Shown here: piece by piece, positions 1-8,068 of the stretch | How positions within the stretch are numbered: position 1 is the first letter of the stretch | Layout of the letters: each line of letters begins with the position of its first letter | Assembly: GCF_025854275.1 (NCBI RefSeq) | Contig: NZ_CP107567.1 | Span: 1,736,001-1,800,000 of the forward strand | Origin: Streptomyces peucetius | Lineage (GTDB): Bacteria > Actinomycetota > Actinomycetes > Streptomycetales > Streptomycetaceae | Length of the DNA stretch: 64,000 nt | Reading direction: 5' to 3' | Made by a program: the position numbers and the translations under genes | The notes under the pieces: model-generated | The model's input: the letters and a program-made list of their open reading frames with translations, nothing else | Database searches by the model: none | Told to the model about the DNA's origin: nothing

Positions 1-121
1 GGCCGACCACGAAGCCGACCGCTCCCAGGGCGGCCACCAGCAGGAACGCACCGAATCCGCCGAAGTACCCGGCGAATCCGAGCGCCATGCCGGCCATCAG
101 TCCGACCACCGCCATGCTCAT
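1..121 (-). CDS. small membrane protein, 3' part cut by window edge
   Basis: Only the first 40 codons are inside the window. The protein starts MSMAVVGLMAGMALGFAGYF and stays almost wholly hydrophobic and glycine/alanine rich, so it is one or two membrane helices in a small protein. An SD-like GAGGAG lies just upstream of the ATG, and the gene begins 11 bp after the stop of the Asp23-family gene on the same strand. In Streptomyces a short DUF2273-like membrane protein usually follows Asp23/Gls24 genes and probably anchors them at the membrane. That role is inferred from the pairing. Confidence 0.7.
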   Translation of the reverse strand, partial: MSMAVVGLMAGMALGFAGYFGGFGAFLLVAALGAVGFVVG

Positions 122-132
122 GTTGGGCTCCT

Positions 133-630
133 CTACTGGAGTCGCGGCTCCGGCTCTTCTTCTTCCTCATCGGGCAGTTTCACGTCGCCGACGGCGATGT
201 TGACCTCGACGACTTCGAGGCCGGTCATCCGCTCGACGGCGGAGACGACGTTCTCGCGGACCGCGCGGGCGACATCGGCGATGGAGACGCCGTAGTCGAT
301 GACGATCTCCAGGTCGAGTGCCGTCTGCACCTCACCGACCTCGGCCTTCACTCCGCGCGTGGCACTGGACTTGCTGCTGCCGGAGCCGACCCGGTCGCGC
401 ACCGCGCCGAATGTACGGGACAGGCCTCCGCCCATCGCGTGGACGCCGACCACGTCCCTGGCGGCGAGTCCGGCGATCTTCTCCACCACGCCGTCGGCGA
501 TGGTCGTACGCCCCCGTGCCCCTGGCTCGGGAAGCCGTTTGCCGCCGACGGGCCTCCGGGGCGCATCGGTGGAACCCGACTGCTCGTTTCCGGATGACGT
601 GGGCAGACTGCGCCCAGGTGTTTCGGTCAT
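133..630 (-). CDS. Asp23/Gls24 family envelope stress response protein
   Basis: 165-aa soluble protein. Residues 1-45 are a disordered Pro/Gly/Arg-rich tail. The rest is the Asp23 fold, with TTIADGVVEKIAGLAARDV near its start and VERMTGLEVVEVNIAVGDV near its end, then an acidic tail EEEEEPEPRLQ. Family members gather at the membrane through small membrane partners and are linked to alkaline or cell-wall stress. The chosen ATG has an AAGGA ribosome site; an upstream in-frame ATG at 693 has none and would overlap the divergent gene region. It is cotranscribed with the membrane protein that runs off the left edge. Confidence 0.85.
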   Translation of the reverse strand: MTETPGRSLPTSSGNEQSGSTDAPRRPVGGKRLPEPGARGRTTIADGVVEKIAGLAARDVVGVHAMGGGLSRTFGAVRDRVGSGSSKSSATRGVKAEVGEVQTALDLEIVIDYGVSIADVARAVRENVVSAVERMTGLEVVEVNIAVGDVKLPDEEEEEPEPRLQ

Positions 631-722
631 CGCCGTGGTCCTTTCCGGGCGGTTGGTTACCCCGTTGCCCACATTAAGTGCCCTTGCCCCCATCCGCGCC
701 GGGGATGCGGCAGGCTGGTGGA

Positions 723-1403
723 ATGACTACTCCCGATGCGGTGCGGCGGCGGGTGCGCCGGGCGATGGGGCTCGGCGGACTCCTCGCTCTGGGCGGTCCG
801 GCGGACGGCGCCTGGCTGGCCGAATCGGCGGCCGCGGCGGTGCTGCGCGATGCGGCGGCATCCGTGCCGGGCGCCGCCCTGGACGATGTCCGGCTCCGTC
901 TGGCGGACCCCGCCGCGGCCGAGGACCCGACGGCGCCGGCCCCGCCGGCCGCCCTGCCGCCGGGGCCGCTGCGCGTCGAGGCGGACGTGGCGGTATGGGA
1001 CCTCGACCAGCCGCTGCCGGCGCTCACGGCGGCACTGCGGAGCGCCCTGTTCGATGCGGCGGCGGAGAGATTGGGGCTCGCGGTCACGGTCGTCGATCTG
1101 CGCGTGACCCGGCTGCTGGACGCGGCCCCGGAGCAGCCCCCCGCCCCTGAGACCCCCGAGACCCCGGAGGCCGTGCCCCCGTCGGACCAGGCGGGCACGG
1201 CCGCGGCGGCGACCGCGGGCGTGGCGCGGCTGACGGCGACGCTGGGAACGGCGGTGCATTCGGCGCCGGATCATGTCCGCGTCGAAGTGGCGACGGCGGA
1301 GGGGTTCCGGGCACTGGACGTGGCCCGGGCGGTGCGGGTCGCGGTGGGGGCGGCGCTGGGGGACGGGCGTGCGGTGACGGTCGTGGTCACCGCTACGACG
1401 TGA
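723..1403 (+). CDS. Asp23-associated hypothetical protein (P10-like)
   Basis: 226 aa, divergent from the Asp23 gene with a 92-bp gap. It opens TTPDAVRRRVRRAMGLGGLL. Two segments, about residues 75-125 and 165-226, look like weak halves of an Asp23 fold (VEADVAVWDLDQPLPALTAALRSAL and VRVEVATAEGFRALDVARAVRVAV, each shown here in part). They are separated by a Pro/Glu/Ala-rich linker. Streptomyces annotations sometimes name such proteins after baculovirus P10, which carries no functional meaning. A role beside the Asp23 complex is inferred from position only. Confidence 0.6.
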   Translation: MTTPDAVRRRVRRAMGLGGLLALGGPADGAWLAESAAAAVLRDAAASVPGAALDDVRLRLADPAAAEDPTAPAPPAALPPGPLRVEADVAVWDLDQPLPALTAALRSALFDAAAERLGLAVTVVDLRVTRLLDAAPEQPPAPETPETPEAVPPSDQAGTAAAATAGVARLTATLGTAVHSAPDHVRVEVATAEGFRALDVARAVRVAVGAALGDGRAVTVVVTATT

Positions 1404-1446
1404 CCGCTGCGCGGAGCCTGCCCCGTACCCGCCCCTTCGCGCGGCG

Positions 1447-2238
1447 TCAGTCCGCGAGGCCCGCCAGGTCCCGCAGGCGTCGGCCCTGCGCCGCCCGCTC
1501 CGCAGCGCGCTGGTCGTCGTACGAGCGGTCCGCCACGCCCCTCAGCAGCGCCTTCGTCTCGATCACCGCGTCACGGGGCGCGGCGAGCAGTGCCGCGGCC
1601 AGGTCCCGTACCGCGGCGTCCAGTTCCTCGCCGGGCACGACGAGGTTGGCGAGACCGGTGCGCTCGGCCTCCTCCGCGTGCACGAAGCGGCCGGTCGCGC
1701 AGATCTCGAGGGCGCGGGCGTAGCCGACGAGGGACACCAGCGGATGTGTGCCGGTGAGGTCGGGGACGAGACCGAGGGCGGTCTCGCGCATGGCGAACTG
1801 CACGTCCTGCGCGACGACCCGCAGGTCGCAGGCGAGGGCGAGCTGGAAGCCGGCTCCGATCGCATGCCCTTGGACGGCCGCGATCGTGATGATGTCGTTG
1901 CGGCGCCACCAGGTGAACGCCTCCTGGAACTCGGCGATCGACGCGTCGATCTCCGCGTCGGTGCCGCGTGCCAGGTCGATGAAGGACGGCTCGCCGTCGA
2001 AGCCTTCGGGCGTGAAAGCCTGCCGGTCGAGGCCGGCGGAGAAGGACTTGCCCTCGCCACGCAGCACCACGACCCGCACGTCGCCCGGCAGTGACCGCCC
2101 GGCCTGCGCCAACGCCCGCCACAGCGCGAAGTTCTGGGCGTTGCGCTTGTCCGGGTTCGTCAAGGTCACCGTGGCGACCGTGTCTTCGACGGTGAGCCGT
2201 ACGCCGTCCTTGTCGAGTACGGGGTCGAGCGAAGTCAT
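1447..2238 (-). CDS. enoyl-CoA hydratase/isomerase (crotonase) family protein
   Basis: 263-aa crotonase-fold enzyme acting on an acyl-CoA. Oxyanion-hole motifs are visible at SAGLD (67-71) and GHAIGAG (124-130), followed by FQLALACDLR. The glutamate usually found after the second motif (GGGCE, Glu144 of rat hydratase) is Gln132 here, while the second acidic residue is present as Glu152 in RETALGL. That suggests an isomerase, hydrolase or non-hydratase activity. The ATG is preceded by GGAGG; an upstream in-frame start at 2283 lacks a site. The gene lies downstream of the small HTH gene on the same strand, 153 bp away. The substrate cannot be told. Confidence 0.85.
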   Translation of the reverse strand: MTSLDPVLDKDGVRLTVEDTVATVTLTNPDKRNAQNFALWRALAQAGRSLPGDVRVVVLRGEGKSFSAGLDRQAFTPEGFDGEPSFIDLARGTDAEIDASIAEFQEAFTWWRRNDIITIAAVQGHAIGAGFQLALACDLRVVAQDVQFAMRETALGLVPDLTGTHPLVSLVGYARALEICATGRFVHAEEAERTGLANLVVPGEELDAAVRDLAAALLAAPRDAVIETKALLRGVADRSYDDQRAAERAAQGRRLRDLAGLAD

Positions 2239-2391
2239 GAGGCGCCTCCGGTTGGGTGCAGTCTGGCTTACCCTTCGTGTCACGAAGGGTAAGCTACTGC
2301 ACGGTAACCGCCTGATCGGCCCGGGGGACCGGTCAGCTGCCCACCGTGGAAACCGACGGGCCGGAGAAGCAGCCTCGTACGACGGGGGCCG

Positions 2392-2613
2392 TCAGGCCGA
2401 AGCAGCCTTCTTGCCTCGCGTCGCTCCGCCACGTCCTCGCAGGACGACTCCGGACTCACTGAGCATCCGGTGGACGAATCCGTAGGAGCGGCCGGTTTCC
2501 TCGGCCAGCGCCCGGATGCTCGCACCGGAGTCGTATTTCTTCTTCAGGTCTGCCGCGAGCTTGTCGCGCGCGGCGCCGGTAACCCGGCTGCCCTTCTTCA
2601 GAGTCTCGGCCAC
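2392..2613 (-). CDS. gbn: small HTH nucleoid-associated protein, Gbn-like
   Basis: 73-aa basic protein opening (GTG start) VAETLKKGSRVTGAARDKL. A helix-turn-helix covers SIRALAEETGRSYGFVHRML, followed by a basic glycine-rich tail RGRGGATRGKKAASA. Size and context (crotonase gene on one side, ABC-F gene on the other, pit and cob genes downstream) match my memory of S. coelicolor SCO1839. That gene encodes Gbn, a GATC-binding nucleoid protein affecting development and antibiotic production. The GTG start has a strong GAGGAGG; an upstream in-frame ATG at 2652 is less likely. The symbol rests on recall of synteny and family, not on an alignment. Confidence 0.7.
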   Translation of the reverse strand: MAETLKKGSRVTGAARDKLAADLKKKYDSGASIRALAEETGRSYGFVHRMLSESGVVLRGRGGATRGKKAASA

Positions 2614-2652
2614 CCGTGCCTCCTCATGGGAAGTGCGCTCTGGACTTCTCAT

Positions 2653-2934
2653 GATCACCCCTCCCGGGCGTCCTGGCCACCCATTCGACAAGGTCAGTAC
2701 GGAACGCTTTGGCCTGTGACAGGAGGCCACCACGAACGGAATGTCACCTTCCGCTCGGCCGTGGGCCCTGGCCGGGACCGGCCGGCGCCGGAAAGGCCAG
2801 GTCAGAGCAGCTGAAGAAGAAGCACCTCCGCGACGGACCGGACGGTCGCGGACCACCACTCACCACGCCGCGATACGAGACGCTCTCACACAGATGATGG
2901 ATCACTTGTAGGCCGAATGATCCATACGGAGATC
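2653..2934. promoter_or_regulatory. gene-free upstream region of gbn with clustered GATC sites
   Basis: The 387-bp gap 2614-3000 holds no convincing gene. GATC tetramers occur at 2653-2656, 2900-2903, 2919-2922 and 2931-2934. The last three lie within 35 bp as TGGATCA, TGATCCA and AGATCCA, the first two forming an inverted repeat. GATC should be rare at this GC content. Since the S. coelicolor homologue is reported to bind GATC, this may be an autoregulatory site. That is inference. Confidence 0.4.
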
Positions 2935-2960
2935 CATACCAAGGTCGCCAAGGGGCTCCC

Positions 2961-2990
2961 GACGGACCCCGCGCCGGTGCGGGACCCGTC
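2961..2990 (-). terminator. hairpin terminator after the ABC-F gene
   Basis: Arms at 2961-2972 (GACGGACCCCGC) and 2979-2990 (GCGGGACCCGTC) pair with two mismatches around a 6-nt loop. The hairpin begins 10 bp past the stop codon of the leftward ABC-F gene. Confidence 0.5.
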
Positions 2991-3000
2991 AGGAGGGCCG

Positions 3001-4599
3001 TCAGGCCAGCGCCACCAGGTCCGCGTAGTCCGCTCCCCACAGGTCCTCGACACCGTCGGGGAGCAGGATGATCCGCTCGGGCTCGAGCGCCTCGACCGCA
3101 CCCTCGTCGTGCGTGACGAGAATGACCGCGCCCTTGTAGGTGCGCAGCGCCCCGAGGATCTCCTCGCGGCTGGCGGGGTCGAGGTTGTTGGTGGGCTCGT
3201 CGAGCAGCAGGACGTTGGCGGAGGAGACCACGAGAGTGGCCAGGGCGAGCCGGGTCTTCTCGCCGCCGGAGAGCACCCCGGCGGGCTTGTCGACGTCGTC
3301 GCCGGAGAAGAGGAACGAGCCCAGCGTCTTGCGGACCTCGACGAGGTCGAGGTCCGGCGCGGAGGAGCGCATGTTCTCCAGGACCGTACGGTCGGGGTCC
3401 AGGGTCTCGTGCTCCTGGGCGTAGTAGCCGAGCTTGAGGCCGTGCCCCGGGGTGACCCGGCCGGTGTCCGGCTGCTCCACGCCCGCGAGGAGGCGCAGCA
3501 GGGTGGTCTTGCCGGCGCCGTTGAGGCCGAGGATGACGACGCGGGAGCCCTTGTCGATCGCGAGGTCCACGTCGGTGAAGATCTCGAGCGAGCCGTACGA
3601 CTTGGACAGGCTCTCCGCGCTGAGCGGCGTCTTGCCGCAGGGCGCGGGCTCCGGGAAGCGGAGCTTGGCGACCTTGTCGGCGACCCGGACCTCGTCGAGA
3701 CCGGCCAGCAGGCGTTCGGCGCGGCGGGCCATGTTCTGCGCGGCCACGGTCTTGGTGGCCTTGGCGCGCATCTTGTCGGCCTGCGAGTTGAGGGCGGCGG
3801 CCTTCTTCTCGGCGTTCTGCCGTTCGCGCTTGCGGCGCTTCTCGTCCGCCTCGCGCTGCGCCTGGTAGAGCTTCCAGCCCATGTTGTAGACGTCGATCTG
3901 GGCCCGGTTGGCGTCGAGGTAGAAGACCTTGTTGACGACGGTCTCCACGAGATCGACGTCGTGGGAGATCACGATGAAGCCGCCGCGATAGGTCTTCAGA
4001 TAGTCGCGCAGCCAGACGATCGAGTCGGCGTCCAGATGGTTGGTGGGCTCGTCGAGCAGCAGGGTGTCGGCGTCCGAGAAGAGGATGCGCGCGAGCTCGA
4101 CGCGGCGGCGCTGACCGCCGGAGAGCGTATGGAGCGGCTGGCCGAGCACCCGGTCGGGCAGGCCGAGCGCGGCGGCGATGGTGGCGGCCTCCGCCTCAGC
4201 GGCGTACCCGCCCTTGGTGAGGAACTCGGTCTCCTGGCGCTCGTACTGGCGCAGCGCCTTCTCACGGGTGGTGCCCTGGCCGGTGGCGATGCGCTCCTCG
4301 TTCTGCCGCATCTTGCGGATCAGGGTGTCGAGGCCGCGGGCGGAGAGGATGCGGTCGCGGGCGAGAACGTCGAGGTCGCCGGTGCGCGGGTCCTGCGGAA
4401 GGTAGCCGACCTCGCCGGACCGGGTGATGGCGCCGCCGGCGGGGACACCCTCACCCGCGAGGCACTTGGTGAGCGTGGTCTTGCCCGCTCCGTTGCGGCC
4501 GACGAGGCCGATGCGGTCGCCCTTGGCGATGCGGAAGGAAGCGGATTCGATGAGAACGCGCGCGCCGGCGCGCAGCTCGATACCGGATGCGGTGATCAC
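3001..4599 (-). CDS. ABC-F family ATP-binding protein
   Basis: 532-aa soluble protein with two ABC ATPase domains and no membrane segment. The first Walker A, GRNGAGKTT, is at 35-43 with signature LSGGQRRR near 160. A charged arm follows (EADEKRRKRERQNAEKKAAA and on), then the second Walker A GLNGAGKTT near 358 and LSGGEKTR near 445. ABC-F proteins act on the ribosome, as translation factors or antibiotic protection factors, not as transporters. The length and short inter-domain arm suit a housekeeping Uup/EttA-like member more than a resistance one, but that is a judgement. ATG start at 4599, weak GGAG upstream. The VOC gene is divergent. Confidence 0.93.
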   Translation of the reverse strand: MITASGIELRAGARVLIESASFRIAKGDRIGLVGRNGAGKTTLTKCLAGEGVPAGGAITRSGEVGYLPQDPRTGDLDVLARDRILSARGLDTLIRKMRQNEERIATGQGTTREKALRQYERQETEFLTKGGYAAEAEAATIAAALGLPDRVLGQPLHTLSGGQRRRVELARILFSDADTLLLDEPTNHLDADSIVWLRDYLKTYRGGFIVISHDVDLVETVVNKVFYLDANRAQIDVYNMGWKLYQAQREADEKRRKRERQNAEKKAAALNSQADKMRAKATKTVAAQNMARRAERLLAGLDEVRVADKVAKLRFPEPAPCGKTPLSAESLSKSYGSLEIFTDVDLAIDKGSRVVILGLNGAGKTTLLRLLAGVEQPDTGRVTPGHGLKLGYYAQEHETLDPDRTVLENMRSSAPDLDLVEVRKTLGSFLFSGDDVDKPAGVLSGGEKTRLALATLVVSSANVLLLDEPTNNLDPASREEILGALRTYKGAVILVTHDEGAVEALEPERIILLPDGVEDLWGADYADLVALA

Positions 4600-4866
4600 G
4601 GGGAAGACTCCAGGGCGGTATGGACGGCGGAAGGGACGGGCGGCAGACGCTTCTACGCCGTCTAATGCACAAGGAGAATTGCCATACGGCCCAGTCTAAC
4701 GGGACGGTGCAAGTGTTTTTCCCCGCCCGAAGGCCCCCTGTGAGGCACCTCCCCGGGCGACGACGCGGGCCGTCGGCACGTGCGGCTGAGCCTCGTTGTC
4801 AGTGGCGGATGCCAGACTGAGACGCAGATCACACCCTGTCGCCGAGCAAGTTGAGGAGTGATCGGA

Positions 4867-5274
4867 ATGACTCAGTCGCCGAGCATCTGTCCGACGCTGG
4901 TGTACGCGGACGCCAAGGCCGCGATCCGGCAGCTCACCGAAGCCTTCGGCTTCTCCGAACACGCGGTGTACGAGAACGAGGACGGCGGCGTGGTCCACGC
5001 CGAGCTGACGTACGGCAACGGCATGGTGATGCTGGGCAGCAAGGGCACCGGGAGCGAGTTCGACAAGCTCATGGAGGGTGGCGGGCCGACAGGTGTGTTC
5101 GTCCACGTCGACGACGTCGACGCGCACCACGGCAGAGCGGTGGAGCACGGCGCGGAGATCGTGATGCCCCCGACCGACCAGGAGTACGGATCGCGGGACT
5201 ACATGGCCCGCGACCTCGAGGGCAACGTCTGGAGCTTCGGTACGTACGCGCCGGGGGCGGCGGGGGCCGCGTAG
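4867..5274 (+). CDS. VOC (glyoxalase/bleomycin-resistance fold) protein
   Basis: 135 aa with the paired beta-alpha-beta-beta-beta modules of the VOC superfamily: CPTLVYADAKAAIRQLTEAF at the start, then VFVHVDDVDAHHGRAVEHG, and the closing MARDLEGNVWSFGTY typical of glyoxalase-like members. Members bind a metal and act in diverse reactions or ligand binding; nothing here fixes the substrate. ATG at 4867 has GAGGAG 8-9 bp upstream; an in-frame GTG at 4858 overlaps that site and is unlikely. Single gene, divergent from the ABC-F gene. Confidence 0.85.
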   Translation: MTQSPSICPTLVYADAKAAIRQLTEAFGFSEHAVYENEDGGVVHAELTYGNGMVMLGSKGTGSEFDKLMEGGGPTGVFVHVDDVDAHHGRAVEHGAEIVMPPTDQEYGSRDYMARDLEGNVWSFGTYAPGAAGAA

Positions 5275-5305
5275 CCTCCGCCGCCCCCGCCGTCGTCCTA
5301 CGGGA

Positions 5306-6694
5306 TCAAACGCCGCCGGTGTGCACCTGGAATGCGGCCCTGCGCACCGCCTTGGCCAGGGCCGGGTCCGGGTGCGCGGCCGCGAGTGCGACCAGGACCT
5401 GGACCGTACGGGGATGACCGCCGGCGCGGACCTCGTCGAGCAGGGCCGGGACCGTGCCCTGCACCGCCGAGTCGAGGTGCCGCAGCAGGAGCTGCGGCTC
5501 GCCGTGGTCGGCGACGGCGGCCGCGGTGTCCACCCACAGCCAGGTCGCTTCCTCACGGGTGAGGACATCGGCCGCGTCGTCCGGGTCCGCACCCTCGTAC
5601 TCGGCGAGCCACAGCAAGGCGTAGGGGCGCAGGGATGGTTCAGCAGCGGCCGCGCGGACCTCGGTCTCCGCGGGCGCGCCCACCACGCGCAGCGCCTCGA
5701 AGGCCAGACCGCGCAGCAGGGCGTCCTCACCACGGGCGACGGCCAGCAGTTCGGCGACGGCACTGGAGACGGTGCGCGCCGCCAGCCAGGCGCGGTACTC
5801 GGCGCGGGCCGGGCCGGGGGTGAGGCGTGCGCAGCCGCGGAGCATGTCCTCCGCGGACTGCTCGATGTTTCCGGCGGGGCTCTGCGCGGCGACGCAGATC
5901 TGCTCCAGCTTGACCCACACCGCCCAGTTGCCGAGCGGCGTGAGGGTGGCCTGGCCGCACTCGAGGGTCAGGGCGCCGACGGCCGACAGGCCTTCGAGCG
6001 CCCAGTCGAGGAGCGCGGCGGCGGGCGCCTCGTCGGCGCCCGGCCCGGTGCCCGGTTCGGGGCGGGTCTCGAAGGGGACCTCGCAGCGCTCCTCACGGAG
6101 TTCGGCGACGCGCTGCTCGAGCAGGTCCGCCAGGGCCGGCTTGAGCACGGGCCCGGCCGACAGCTGGAGGAGGGACAGCACCTGCGGCACGGCCTCCACC
6201 ACCTCGGCGACCGCCGCGGGAGCGACGTCCCCGGGCGCCGGGTGGACCAGTGACCAGGCGTCGAAGAGGGCGACCCAGCCGCGCAGCACGGCCATGTCGT
6301 CCCGGTCCCAGGCGCGCAGCCGCCAGCCGGGGCGTGCCGTTTCGCCGTGCAGCTCGATGAGACCGGCGAGGCGGGCGCGGTCCCAGCCGGCCCGTACCTG
6401 GTCCGCGGACATGTCCAGCGCGACCGCGGCCCGCTCCCGGGCCTCCGCGATGGAACTGGCCGCGCCGGGACCGCGCTCCACGGCCGCCCAGCGGGCTACC
6501 CGCACGGCGTCGGCGAGCACCGACCGCGCCTGCCGCGCGAGCTCGGCCGGTGCGGGCGTGCCCTCCGGCGGCCGGGGCGACGGGCGCGTGCGCCGGGTCG
6601 TCACGGCCGTTCGTGCGGTGGCCAGGGACCGCGGGCGGACAAGACGGAGTCTGGAGTTGCGCGCCAATTGCTCATCAGGCTTTCGGGACGTCAC
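5306..6694 (-). CDS. unrecognised repeat-like protein, paralogue of the gene at 46378
   Basis: About 462 aa, leucine/alanine rich, largely helical, with no signal peptide. The N-terminus is basic (SRLRLVRPRSLATARTAV), and a middle stretch ends in TLTPLGNWAVWVKLEQICVA. The C-terminal third looks like HEAT-type helical pairs (LAFEALRVVGAPAETEVRAA and LAALAAAHPDPALAKAVRRAAF-like endings). The same order of motifs, in particular LTPLG, ALxxVGxPAE and the closing K-A-xRxAAF, recurs in the protein encoded at 46378-47895, so the two are paralogues. The GTG start at 6694 is a best guess. I do not recognise a function. Confidence 0.65.
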   Translation of the reverse strand: MTSRKPDEQLARNSRLRLVRPRSLATARTAVTTRRTRPSPRPPEGTPAPAELARQARSVLADAVRVARWAAVERGPGAASSIAEARERAAVALDMSADQVRAGWDRARLAGLIELHGETARPGWRLRAWDRDDMAVLRGWVALFDAWSLVHPAPGDVAPAAVAEVVEAVPQVLSLLQLSAGPVLKPALADLLEQRVAELREERCEVPFETRPEPGTGPGADEAPAAALLDWALEGLSAVGALTLECGQATLTPLGNWAVWVKLEQICVAAQSPAGNIEQSAEDMLRGCARLTPGPARAEYRAWLAARTVSSAVAELLAVARGEDALLRGLAFEALRVVGAPAETEVRAAAAEPSLRPYALLWLAEYEGADPDDAADVLTREEATWLWVDTAAAVADHGEPQLLLRHLDSAVQGTVPALLDEVRAGGHPRTVQVLVALAAAHPDPALAKAVRRAAFQVHTGGV

Positions 6695-6783
6695 GGGGTG
6701 CAGTCTTCCCGCTGACGGCCCGAAAGCCCAAACGGAACCCCATGGGCCGGGCCGCGCAGCCGCCCGACCTGCTCTTGCACGCC

Positions 6784-7908
6784 TTACATGAGGGGAGTGA
6801 GGAAGCGGCGGAGGACTTCCTGGTACCTCGTCGGGTCGGCGTTCCACATGGCGGCGTGCGGCGCCTGCACGACCGTGTGGAGGGTGACCAGATCGGGTCG
6901 GCGGTCGGCGAGTTGGCGTGAGCGGTGCCAGGGCGCCAGGGAGTCGTCGGGGCCGTGGAAGATCAGCGTCGGCACACCCAGCGTCTGGGGGTCGACGGCT
7001 TCGGCGAGCCGGTCGTGGTGCAGTCCGGTGCGGCCCTGCGCGGCCCGCACCGCCAGAGGCAGCAGCGGGGCGGGCGTTCTGCGGGCAGCGGCCAGACGGC
7101 GCACGGTCGCCTCCCAGTCGAGCACGGGCGAGTCCAGCACCACGCCGCTGATCCGGTCCCGCAGACCGGAGTTGGCGGCGGTGCGCAGGGCCATCGAGGC
7201 GCCGACGGACCAGCCGTGGACGATGACGCGCTCGGCGCCGTGGCGGACCGCGTGCCGGACGGCCGCGTCGAGGTCGCGCCACTCGGAGTCGCCGAGATGG
7301 CCCAGACCGTCCGGCGGCCGGGGAGCACCGGCATCGCCCCGGTAGGCGAGGGACAGAACCGGGAAGTGCTGGTCGAGCAGGAAGTCGAACACGTTCATGG
7401 TGTGTTCCCGGGTGGTGCCGAGGCCGTGCACGGCGATGACCCAGGTGGCGCGCGCCCCGGGTACGAACCAGGCGGGGAGCGCGCCGAGCTCACCGGGGAC
7501 GAGGACCTCGGAGTGCTCGATGCCGAGCGCGGCGTAGGGGTCGCCCTTGTGCACCTGCGGGGTGAGCCGGACCCGGGTGCCGGGCTGCAGGACACCCTCC
7601 GTGACGCGCACGAGCCGGCGTACGACCGTGTCCGCGTCGTGCGGGACGCCGTCGAGCACCGGTCCCACGACCGCGTGGACGCCCGTCCCCTCGAGTCCGT
7701 ACGTGCCGGGGCGCAGCGATGCCAGGCTGCGGGTCAGCACGATCCGGCCGGGGGCCGTGGCGTGGACGGTGAGCCGGGGGTCGCCCGGCAGGGGCCGTCG
7801 GGTACCGCGCAGCGCGGCGTGGCTCGCGTAGCGGCCTGCCGCGACTGCGGCGGCGCCGACGCCGATCAGTGTGGTGACGGCCGCTGCCGTCGCTGTAGCC
7901 GGGCGCAC
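6784..7908 (-). CDS. alpha/beta hydrolase, membrane- or cell-wall-associated
   Basis: 374 aa. A hydrophobic N-terminal helix (TATAAAVTTLIGVGAAAVAA) suggests export or membrane anchoring. The catalytic domain shows HGLGTTREHT after a beta strand, the nucleophile elbow GWSVG with Ser234, a candidate acid in FHGPDDSL and the histidine in APHAAMWN, so the Ser-Asp-His triad looks complete. The fold resembles S9/BD-FAE type serine hydrolases. Substrate unknown. The gene follows the aldolase gene on the same strand, but a perfect hairpin lies between them, so it probably has its own promoter. Confidence 0.85.
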   Translation of the reverse strand: MRPATATAAAVTTLIGVGAAAVAAGRYASHAALRGTRRPLPGDPRLTVHATAPGRIVLTRSLASLRPGTYGLEGTGVHAVVGPVLDGVPHDADTVVRRLVRVTEGVLQPGTRVRLTPQVHKGDPYAALGIEHSEVLVPGELGALPAWFVPGARATWVIAVHGLGTTREHTMNVFDFLLDQHFPVLSLAYRGDAGAPRPPDGLGHLGDSEWRDLDAAVRHAVRHGAERVIVHGWSVGASMALRTAANSGLRDRISGVVLDSPVLDWEATVRRLAAARRTPAPLLPLAVRAAQGRTGLHHDRLAEAVDPQTLGVPTLIFHGPDDSLAPWHRSRQLADRRPDLVTLHTVVQAPHAAMWNADPTRYQEVLRRFLTPLM

Positions 7909-8000
7909 GGGTCCAGTGTCGGGGCGGGCGGGGGCGGGGGCCAGTGGGAGGGGCCGCGCGTGTGGCTGCGCGGGCGGGTTGCGGGCGGGGCCGTTCCCCC

Positions 8001-8037
8001 CTTCCCGAACCGGGGACTGCGCCCCCGGTTCGGGAAG
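8001..8037 (-). terminator. perfect 15-bp hairpin between aldolase and hydrolase genes
   Basis: Arms CTTCCCGAACCGGGG (8001-8015) and its exact complement (8023-8037) surround a 7-nt loop. It sits 31 bp downstream of the leftward aldolase stop and 92 bp before the hydrolase start, the position expected for a Streptomyces intrinsic terminator without a U tract. Confidence 0.75.
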
Positions 8038-8068
8038 CGGCGGGTAGGGGACAAGCCCGCCGCAGGCG

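Noticed and set aside
2917..4665. 582-codon open frame antisense to the ABC-F gene
   Set aside because: It is the mirror of a well-recognised ATPase in high-GC DNA, has Val/Leu/Gly-rich nonsense composition and no family motifs.
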